From NCBI GenBank assembly GCA_025062105.1, contig JANXAQ010000228.1, positions 1 through 38,050 of the forward strand: a stretch of 38,050 nucleotides of DNA, given 5' to 3'. Positions 19,124 through 25,774 of this stretch are shown here, piece after piece (the first letter of the stretch is position 1; the number at the start of each line of letters is the position of its first letter). The notes under the pieces were generated by a model. The model did not search any database, was not told where the DNA came from, and saw only the letters and a program-made list of their open reading frames with translations. The DNA is from Thermoguttaceae bacterium (GTDB lineage Bacteria > Planctomycetota > Planctomycetia > Pirellulales > Thermoguttaceae). The position numbers were made by a program, and so were the translations under genes.

Positions 19124-20292
19124 CGTCGGCTCCTTTGCTTTTGTTGGTGGATTGCCCGGAGGCCCATGCAAATGGCCTCCTGTTTTAACTCCTCTTGGGC
19201 CTCTTGCAGCCATCGACGGGCGGTCTCGTATAATGTTCCTGGTTCAAATTGGTTCAGCAGAACTTGCAATTCCTCCAGAGTCTTTGCATTAATTTGTTCA
19301 ATAAACGTTTGGACCAACCTAGCGGGAGCTTCCGCAAGATGGCTCCAATGGTGCTCCATCGATACCTCCCCCCACTGGGCAGCATATTGGGAGCGTAAGT
19401 TTTCCAGCTCTGCTCGAAATTTGCTCTCCTCCCATCCCAGAAACCCTTCCACAACCAGCTTGGCCTTGGCAAAGGGATCGGCTTGGCTTTGGAGAAACTT
19501 AGCCAATTGGCTTAACGTGTTCTGTTCTCCTCCAGGAGCTACAAAGAATCTTTTTTCCACATAGTAGGGAACGCCCTCTACGGGCAAAAATTGTATATTG
19601 ATCCTCGTGGTTTCCAATTCCACTAGGATCACCTGGCGGCGTCCTAGCTCATGAGGTAGCACCCTGCATGGAGTGCCGGCATAGGCCACCAAAGTTCCCT
19701 CAATCTGAAGCGGGGGATTGGTTGGATTATGCCAATGTCCTAGCGCTACGTAAGCAAACCCTTTGCCTTCCAGGTCGGGTGCGAAGAAGGCAAAATCGCC
19801 GCCTCCTGTATCCTGCACATACTTTTGTAACTTTTGGCAGATTTCAAGCCAATCCGAATGGTAAAAACTCGCATGAGTTAGCAGCACCGTGGGAGTTTGG
19901 TGCGGAAGGGACTGCTGCGAGAGATACTCTGCCGCCCGGCTGCCGCGTTGAAACGGTAAACCCCAGATTTCTATACCCTCTTTTGTGTTCCAGCGAACCA
20001 AGCCTTTTTTCGCGGCCAGATGGACTCGTTGCCCATAATCATGATGAGGTGCATAACAGTGTTCATCATGATTACCGGCCACAATAAATACCTCAAACGG
20101 ATATTTGTCAAAAAGTTGCCGAAGCTTGGGTCGTTCATTTAAAGCCTCTTCCGCCCGGTCGAAAAGATCGCCGGCGATTAGTATCGCCGAACACCCATGG
20201 TCTGTAGCCAACTGACAAATTTTCTCCAAGGCCTCTAGCCGCTCTGGGTGGTCCGGATGAAGGTGAAGGTCCGCAGTGTGTATCAATCGCAT
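19120..20292 (-). CDS. YhaO/SbcD-like metallophosphoesterase (DNA exonuclease)
   Basis: Calcineurin-like phosphoesterase of the Mre11/SbcD/YhaO group, 390 aa. Metal-site motifs in order: DLHLH (D8, H10), GDLFD at 41-45, GNHDE at 73-77, LLTHASFYHSD, and GHWHNP. The second half (about 240-390) is a C-terminal region with coiled-coil-like helices, probably the ATPase contact. The next gene is the YhaN-like ATPase, coupled by an ATGA overlap, the usual arrangement for SbcD/SbcC and YhaO/YhaN pairs. Start: ATG with AGGAGG 6 nt upstream. It lies 36 bp downstream of a sugar isomerase-like gene that seems to be the first gene of the operon. Confidence 0.9.
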   Translation of the reverse strand: MRLIHTADLHLHPDHPERLEALEKICQLATDHGCSAILIAGDLFDRAEEALNERPKLRQLFDKYPFEVFIVAGNHDEHCYAPHHDYGQRVHLAAKKGLVRWNTKEGIEIWGLPFQRGSRAAEYLSQQSLPHQTPTVLLTHASFYHSDWLEICQKLQKYVQDTGGGDFAFFAPDLEGKGFAYVALGHWHNPTNPPLQIEGTLVAYAGTPCRVLPHELGRRQVILVELETTRINIQFLPVEGVPYYVEKRFFVAPGGEQNTLSQLAKFLQSQADPFAKAKLVVEGFLGWEESKFRAELENLRSQYAAQWGEVSMEHHWSHLAEAPARLVQTFIEQINAKTLEELQVLLNQFEPGTLYETARRWLQEAQEELKQEAICMGLRAIHQQKQRSRR

Positions 20293-20328
20293 AATGCCCC
20301 TCCTGGTTTGAGAAACCTTCTGGGAGGC

Positions 20329-21174
20329 TCAAGCGGCGGGGGTTTCGGCGATGACTTTTTGGAGGTATTGGAGGCTACGTTGGGCCTGGTCGATCGTGCC
20401 ACATTCGACGCTGATCACGCCGCGGAAACCGTGTTTTCGTAGGATACGGATGATCCGTGGCCAATCGATCACCCCTTCGCCACAGGCGCAGCCGACCGGC
20501 GTGCCGGTTACTTTGCCCCGTTCGGCTTCCGACTGCTCGAAGCTGATGTCTTTACCGTGCATGTGGAAAAGCCGCGGAGCCACTGCATCTAGCGTCTCAT
20601 ACACGTCGTCTTTGCCGCCTAGGTAGAAATTGCCAGGATCCCAGTTGACGCCCCAGCAGGGGCTGTCGGAAAGCTCTAGGATCCGGATAAAGGTATCTTT
20701 CCGCACGGTAAACGAAGCATGGGGTTCCAGACCAACTTTAATGCCGTACCGCTCCGCAGTGCGCATCACTTGCCGGATGGTGTATCGCATGATTTGGAAG
20801 GCTTCCTCTTCACTCATCCATTCCGGACGCCAACCTTCATCGGTCGTTACCACCGGGGCCCCGATGTCGCTGGCATACCGGATGGCCTGGGTTAGATACG
20901 GAATGGAAACCTCCGGCCGCATCAGAGGACTATGGGCGCTAACGGCCGACGGCTTGATGCCCACCTCGTCCATCCACTCTTTGACCTCCAGCGGATCGTC
21001 CTGCATGGAGAGCATGTGGTAATAGCCCCCCAAGGCCAACAGGTCGTAACCGGTTGATACACATGGTTCACAATACTTGTAACCCAATTGGGCGGCAATG
21101 CGAATGCCTTCCCGGAACGGCTTATGAGCACTGCGGACAAACTCCAAATTGACCCCCACTTCAATGTCGCTCAT
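20329..21174 (-). CDS. Xylose isomerase-like TIM-barrel sugar phosphate isomerase/epimerase
   Basis: A 281-aa protein of the AP-endonuclease-2/xylose-isomerase-like barrel family. Probable metal ligands: E150 (VGLEPHASF), D179 (GVNWDPGN), H204 (FHMHGKD) and E257 (VISVECGT), arranged as in sugar-phosphate isomerases and epimerases such as IolE/IolI relatives. No signal peptide is seen. Start: ATG at 21174 with AAGGAG 7 nt upstream; an in-frame extension to 21261 has no such site. It precedes the YhaO/YhaN pair by 36 bp on the same strand. That placement may be chance, although the same fold also includes the DNA repair enzyme endonuclease IV. The substrate cannot be deduced. Confidence 0.88.
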   Translation of the reverse strand: MSDIEVGVNLEFVRSAHKPFREGIRIAAQLGYKYCEPCVSTGYDLLALGGYYHMLSMQDDPLEVKEWMDEVGIKPSAVSAHSPLMRPEVSIPYLTQAIRYASDIGAPVVTTDEGWRPEWMSEEEAFQIMRYTIRQVMRTAERYGIKVGLEPHASFTVRKDTFIRILELSDSPCWGVNWDPGNFYLGGKDDVYETLDAVAPRLFHMHGKDISFEQSEAERGKVTGTPVGCACGEGVIDWPRIIRILRKHGFRGVISVECGTIDQAQRSLQYLQKVIAETPAA

Positions 21175-21391
21175 AGAGTTACTCCTTGAAGAAGACTTCG
21201 GATGGGAAAACCTTTTGACCGGCTCGAACCTCCTACCACCAGTTCTTCCGAAACCCTCCAATTAGAAGTCTTGGCGGTGGGCAGAAGGGGGCCCTTTTCC
21301 CTCTGTTTTTACCATCTTTTCACCCAGGGGCAAGGGGCCTTTTGGAGCGATTCATTCTGGGCTATTCTTGCCGAGGGGGCGTATCCTTCTG

Positions 21392-21417
21392 AGTGGATAA
21401 AGTTCCCCAGTTTTCCC
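21392..21417. repeat. 26-bp direct repeat, left copy
   Basis: AGTGGATAAAGTTCC followed by CCAGTTTTCCC. It recurs at 21767-21792 with 24 of 26 bases the same. The two copies bracket the adjoining A and C elements. Confidence 0.6.
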
Positions 21418-21467
21418 CAAGGGGATAGAGCCGGATGGTTCCACACACCATCGAGGATCCTTCTGAG

Positions 21468-21603
21468 CTCGACTTTTGCCATTTTGAGCTTCCTCCCGGA
21501 AGGGGAAAGTTCTAGCTTCTTATAAGGAAATTGGGTGAACAAAAGGAGGTTTCGTCCTAACTATTGGAGGCAAACCAAATTAGGAAAAATGGCGAAAGTC
21601 GAG
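21468..21603 (+). repeat. Family A element, copy 5
   Basis: Left end CTCGACTTTTGCCATTTT, right end AAAATGGCGAAAGTCGAG. Flanks CTGAG and CTAAG differ at one base, consistent with a 5-bp target duplication. The core TAAGGAAATTGGGTGAAC lies at 21523-21540. Confidence 0.8.
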
Positions 21604-21607
21604 CTAA

Positions 21608-21764
21608 GAGGCTGCCCTGAAATTGGGATTTGGGCGGTTTCCCATGGGTTTTGGCCGACCGGCTCCTACCCTTCCTACTCCTTAAAAACAGGGATTTTGG
21701 GTTTCTGGGGCATTGAGGAAGGGGGCCTCCTTTCATCATAGAAAATGTTTTGTAGGACAGCCTT
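21608..21764 (-). repeat. Family C element, copy 3
   Basis: Left end GAGGCTGCCCTGAAAT, right end GTAGGACAGCCTT, with TAA on both flanks (21605-21607 and 21765-21767). In reverse complement it is very similar throughout to the copy at 28293 (shared AAACCGCCCAAAT and GGTAGGAGCCGGT blocks), so these two are close relatives. Confidence 0.8.
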
Positions 21765-21766
21765 TA

Positions 21767-21792
21767 AGTGGATAAAGTTCCGCAATTTTCCC
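21767..21792. repeat. 26-bp direct repeat, right copy
   Basis: AGTGGATAAAGTTCC followed by GCAATTTTCCC, matching 21392-21417 at 24 of 26 positions. It begins right after the end of family C copy 3. Confidence 0.6.
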
Positions 21793-21998
21793 AGCCGGAC
21801 CATTTTGACTTTTCCTCAAAAATTTCTCCACACAAATTATCAAATCTCATCCAAAAAACCGATACAACCGATAGAGTTTGCCTAATCGGCATTCTGGATG
21901 GGGTTCCCTCGCCGCCCCCTTCTAAAGGGGGGGCAAGGGGTATCTCGAAAAGCTCTCTTTTTTCAAAGAGGTCTGACTCTTTTCAAGGGGATCTCAGG

Positions 21999-23474
21999 AT
22001 GGGTAAACGAGGGGGTCGAGCAGTGTTTAGAGGGATGATACTGCTGATGCTGGGCGTTTTGGCCATCTCAGAAGGGTTAGCTCAGCAAGGCGGCTGGCGT
22101 TCAAGTGGTCAAGCACTCAGCGCTGATCCGGTTCCGCCACCTCCCCTTCCACCGTTGCCGGAGGCAACGGCAATGCCCGCCCCAAAACCGACACCTAATC
22201 AAGCATCTGTGCCTACTGAAAAGGTGGGTAACGGCGCCGGGCAGAAGAAACCGGCCCCTGGAACGCCGTCCAGTGCGCCCGGTGGACCGGGAAACGCAGC
22301 TCCGGCGAAAAATGGTTCTCCTTCGGCATCGGCTGGGGCAGCCCCAAGTCCTGGCGTTACTTCGACACCTAGCAAGCCGGGCGGATCGGCTCTGTCGATT
22401 CTAGACACTCCTTCGGCGGATGTGGGCCAATTCTGCCCTGCTCCTGTCAGCGGCGGTTCCACTTGCTTCTGCCCGGAAGATGTGCCGTTCATGTTTGGCG
22501 ATCATCTCCTGGTGCCGGGGCAAGTCTTTGCCGGAGCAGCCTTTGTGCCGGGGACCACGCCGTATGCAGATATTCCTCTAGCGGGCGGCTCTCGGCGGAT
22601 CAAAATCGCCGACAATAACCGCCTCTTGCCCACCGACCGCGTCTATTTCCAATACAACCACTTCCACAATGCTTTTGAACGTGTAGATGCGGCGGGAAGA
22701 CCAGCCGTAGGTTCACTGGATCAATACACCTTGGGAATTGAGAAGACGTTTCTGGAGGGTCGGTGGTCGTGCGAGGTGCGGATGCCGTTTACGGGGGCTT
22801 ATCAGGCGGATATGGCCCCCACTAGCAACTTGCCCGGTTTGGGCGTGAGCACCAGCCACTATGGCAATTTGGCGGCCATCGTCAAAGGCCATTTGTGCTC
22901 TGGCCGATGGTGGGCCTTGGGCGGCGGCCTAGGCGTGGATATTCCACTGGGCAGCGACGTACATGGGTTCATCGATGGGACTCCTTTTGCCATCGATAAC
23001 GATGCCGTGCACCTGTTGCCTTTTGGAGCGGCAACGATTCGGCCTACAGAGCGGCTCTTTGGCCAGGCATTCCTTCAGGTTGATGTGCCACTCAACGGCA
23101 ACCGGGTGGTCCTGGACACGACGCCCATCGGCGAACTGACTCCCCAGACCTTGTTGTACGTGGATGCGGCCCTTGGGTATTGGCTATATCAGAATCGCTG
23201 CGCCAAGTGGCTCACCGGCTTAGCTGGGCTGGTAGAGGTACATTACACCACGCCGTTGCAAAACGCCGATGTATTCACCGGCACAGTGGGTGGACGCACC
23301 TTGGGCGTGGGCAACGTGTGGAACCGGCAGGATGTGGTCAATTTGACTATAGGCCTTCATGCTGAGTTCGGGCAAGCGTGCACTCTGGGCGTCGGCGGCG
23401 TCGTGCCGCTGGACGATCGGCCCGACCGAGCCTTCGACGCCGAAGTGCAGGTATTCTTCAACTACCGCTACTAA
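21999..23474 (+). CDS. Outer-membrane beta-barrel-like protein of planctomycete type
   Basis: A 491-aa exported protein. Residues 1-29 are a signal peptide (basic start, MILLMLGVLAISEGLA core, cleavage near AQQ). Residues 43-135 are a Pro/Ala/Gly/Ser-rich linker. From about 160 the sequence alternates like beta strands: a block DNNRLLPTDRVYFQYNHFHN near 205-225 recalls planctomycete beta-barrel families, and the protein ends in NYRY, an aromatic C-terminus as in BAM-dependent barrels. Cysteines at 146, 156 and 158 could form disulfides. Start: the ATG at 21999 has AGGGG upstream and begins a signal peptide; the frame stays open to 21768 but without a credible start. An intrinsic terminator follows. 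Function unknown; porin-like or structural envelope role inferred. Confidence 0.72.
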   Translation: MGKRGGRAVFRGMILLMLGVLAISEGLAQQGGWRSSGQALSADPVPPPPLPPLPEATAMPAPKPTPNQASVPTEKVGNGAGQKKPAPGTPSSAPGGPGNAAPAKNGSPSASAGAAPSPGVTSTPSKPGGSALSILDTPSADVGQFCPAPVSGGSTCFCPEDVPFMFGDHLLVPGQVFAGAAFVPGTTPYADIPLAGGSRRIKIADNNRLLPTDRVYFQYNHFHNAFERVDAAGRPAVGSLDQYTLGIEKTFLEGRWSCEVRMPFTGAYQADMAPTSNLPGLGVSTSHYGNLAAIVKGHLCSGRWWALGGGLGVDIPLGSDVHGFIDGTPFAIDNDAVHLLPFGAATIRPTERLFGQAFLQVDVPLNGNRVVLDTTPIGELTPQTLLYVDAALGYWLYQNRCAKWLTGLAGLVEVHYTTPLQNADVFTGTVGGRTLGVGNVWNRQDVVNLTIGLHAEFGQACTLGVGGVVPLDDRPDRAFDAEVQVFFNYRY

Positions 23475-24057
23475 TTTAATTCCCAGTAAGCCCATCGGAA
23501 ACGCTGCGCCTTCCCACCGTTTTTCGGGCAGAGGAGGAAAAAGAACGGAGGGAGATAAAAGGGCGTTGAAGGGGCTTATGCACTAAGGGGGGAGGCGTAT
23601 GGGGTACGGCGTGAGCCGTACCCCTTCGCTTTTTGAAACAGTCCAGCCAAATGAAGACGCCACCGAGTTTTGAATATTATGGGGGTTAAATTGCGCTGGC
23701 TCCGCCTTACCTTCAGCGGCTGCCAGCCAGACCCTGTGGATTGGCTAGCAGCTAACCTATTGGAAGGCCATAGGTTCCCAGGAGCCATTTTGGTACGGTT
23801 TTTGGCGGGGCTTAGAAGTTGGAAATTCTCTTCGGGAATGGGAGGCCCGGTTGGGCAGGCTCCATCGCCTCTGCCCCTAACGAGTGATTTTGCAGAAAGT
23901 ACAGATTCCTGCAAATGGGAGAATCTAGGGCACGTTGGACCTGCTGCTTATTACCCGTTATGCAGACTTGGGAGGCCGGATTCATACTACCCCGGAACCC
24001 TGTGTTCGGGGGGATGACAGGTTGGGCTATGTGCGAGTAGAGAGGAAAGACGGATTC
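23475..24057. other. 583-bp convergent spacer
   Basis: Lies between the 3' ends of the barrel gene and ackA. It contains the intrinsic terminator at 23601-23634. The remaining 420 bp hold only short open frames without start signals and no copy of repeat families A-E. Confidence 0.5.
23601..23634 (+). terminator. Rho-independent terminator
   Basis: A perfect 10-bp stem GGGGTACGGC/GCCGTACCCC with loop GTGA is followed by TTCGCTTTTT. It lies 127 bp past the stop of the barrel gene and is oriented to end its transcript. Confidence 0.85.
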
Positions 24058-25497
24058 TCAGGAATCAGAAGCCATTTGTTCCAGGAGCATCTGGCGAGCA
24101 CAGCGGGCGATCATGTAGTCTTCCCGGGTATGGATCACAAGGACCCGGGCCGGTGAGTCGGCCGGCGCAATGTCGGCATCGGGACGTAGATGCTGGTTTT
24201 TTTCCGGGTCGAGATGGACACCAATACATTGTAGCCCCCGGCAGACCTCTTTTCGCAGCCAAGAAGAATTTTCGCCAATCCCGCCCGTAAAGACCAGGGC
24301 ATCGACCCGGCCCAAGGTAACGGCCAACGCCCCGATCATAGCTCGCACTCGGTAGGCATAGACATCCAGGGCAAGCTGTGCGCGGTGGTTTCCCTGGGCG
24401 GCTGCTGCTTCCACTTGCCGAAAATCCGACGAAACCCCCGACAGGCCTAAAAGGCCCGACCGGTGATGGAGGATATAATCCAGTTCTTCTACGCTCAGGC
24501 TGTGCTCCCGCATCACATAGAGCAAAATGCCTGGATCGACCGTGCCGGAGCGGGTGCCCATCATAAAACCTTCCAGCGGAGTAAAGCCCATGGTATTGGT
24601 GATGGCTTTGCCGGACTGGACTGCGGTGGCCGAGCCGCCCTGGCCAAGATGACAAATGATCAGATTCAGTTCCTCCACCGGCCTGCCCAACATCTGGGCG
24701 GCCCGCTCTGTGCAATAGGCATGGCTTGTGCCGTGAAAACCGTAGCGACGAATCCCCCACTGTGTGTACCATTCATAAGGCACTGGGTATAAATAGGCAG
24801 CTGGCGGAATGTCGGCAAAAAATGCCGTATCAAACACCCCCATCTGCGGTACACCCGGCAGCGCTTCTTCCGTAGCAGCAATGGCCTCCAAACCGGCCGG
24901 GATATGCAGCGGCGCCAGATGCCGATACCGGGCAATCGTCTGTTTCATCTGCGCGTCGATCCAGACAGGCTGCCGGATTTCTTCGCCGCCGTGGATCAGC
25001 CGATGACCAACCACCCGAATCTTCCGGGCCGCTAGGCCCGGCAATGCCGAGTCGCTCCTCCCTCCAGAAGAAGTGGCAGAAAAACGTGGCCCAGAAGAAC
25101 CAGCAATGTCAGGAAGCCGATCGGCCCCTTCAGGTGTATCCCTTTCGGGTATCGATATCGAATCGGTGCTTTCTGCCCGGCCAAGAGAGGATGTACCGAA
25201 ACATTTTTGCATCAGTTTCAAGGGCGGCCCAACTTCATCGTGGAGGCGATATTGGTCCGATGATGCACCGAAACATTTTTGCAGCAGTTTCAGAGCAGCG
25301 AAGACGGCCTCTCGATAGGAGGGCACTTCTAACTCCTGTCGTACAGGCGGTTGGCCGGGCATCTCCAGCCGAACCATAGCTTCGCCTGTTTTGCCTGCCC
25401 AATCCAACAGGCCCCGAACCAAAACCTCCAAACTGTCAAAATCAAACAAAGCAAACTTTACCGTGCTGGAACCGGCATTCAGCACCAAAATGGCCAC
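24058..25497 (-). CDS. ackA: Acetate kinase with an internal insertion
   Basis: Interconverts acetyl phosphate and ADP with acetate and ATP. Family motifs are intact: NAGSS at 7-11, GHRLIHGGEE at 164-173 with the substrate Arg at 166, VFDTAFF with D223, YGFHGTSHAY, GTRSGTVDPG, FTGGIGENS, and the Mg-binding Glu near 459. The protein has 479 aa where about 400 is usual. The excess lies between a normal N-terminal helix ending at about 72 and ARKIRVVGHR at about 157: roughly 75 residues, Ser/Gly/Asp-rich, that include two copies of LKL(L/M)QKCFG(A/T)SS. Start: GTG with AGGAG 8 nt upstream. The insertion sits on the N-terminal domain, so activity is plausible but not assured. No pta gene is nearby. 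Confidence 0.93.
   Translation of the reverse strand: MAILVLNAGSSTVKFALFDFDSLEVLVRGLLDWAGKTGEAMVRLEMPGQPPVRQELEVPSYREAVFAALKLLQKCFGASSDQYRLHDEVGPPLKLMQKCFGTSSLGRAESTDSISIPERDTPEGADRLPDIAGSSGPRFSATSSGGRSDSALPGLAARKIRVVGHRLIHGGEEIRQPVWIDAQMKQTIARYRHLAPLHIPAGLEAIAATEEALPGVPQMGVFDTAFFADIPPAAYLYPVPYEWYTQWGIRRYGFHGTSHAYCTERAAQMLGRPVEELNLIICHLGQGGSATAVQSGKAITNTMGFTPLEGFMMGTRSGTVDPGILLYVMREHSLSVEELDYILHHRSGLLGLSGVSSDFRQVEAAAAQGNHRAQLALDVYAYRVRAMIGALAVTLGRVDALVFTGGIGENSSWLRKEVCRGLQCIGVHLDPEKNQHLRPDADIAPADSPARVLVIHTREDYMIARCARQMLLEQMASDS
25195..25292. repeat. Two 26-bp palindrome-containing direct repeats inside ackA
   Basis: The sequence ACCGAAACATTTTTGCA(T/G)CAGTTTCA occurs at 25195-25220 and again at 25267-25292, 72 bp apart, so the reading frame is kept. 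Each copy has GAAAC and GTTTC arms around a 12-nt centre. The 46 bp between the copies are not repeated. Confidence 0.85.
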
Positions 25498-25774
25498 CTG
25501 GAAGGCTCCTAGGAAATTCTAGAACTTCAGGAAACGTTTCCCTCAGACAGAACCCCCTCTAGGAAGAAAGCTAAAAGGTTGGGAAAGCCCATGAACTGTC
25601 TGGGTGTGGTAACTATTATGGAGGTAACTATATCCCTGGCGGTTTCCCGAGACGTGCTATCTAGTGCTCAGGGTATCCATGCCCAAAGGGACGAAGGAGA
25701 TGTCCAACAGACCACCCGGAACCCAGAAAGACAAAGTTCCCATCGAGTTTATTCTAATAGATTGAGGGGTTCGG

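Larger units (their letters stand above)
21175..21998. other. 824-bp divergent spacer with repeats
   Basis: Holds a family A copy (21468-21603), a family C copy (21608-21764), a pair of 26-bp direct repeats that flank them, and a hairpin CCCCCTT/AAGGGGG at 21915-21931. A stretch near 21290-21310 (CCCTTTTCCCTCTGTTTTTA) resembles the interior of family C and may be a remnant. Promoters for both neighbours must lie here but are not evident. Confidence 0.5.

Noticed and set aside
21768-21998. An N-terminal extension of the beta-barrel protein by 77 codons
   Set aside because: The extension would start at a codon without a ribosome binding site, inside the 26-bp repeat, and would bury the obvious signal peptide.
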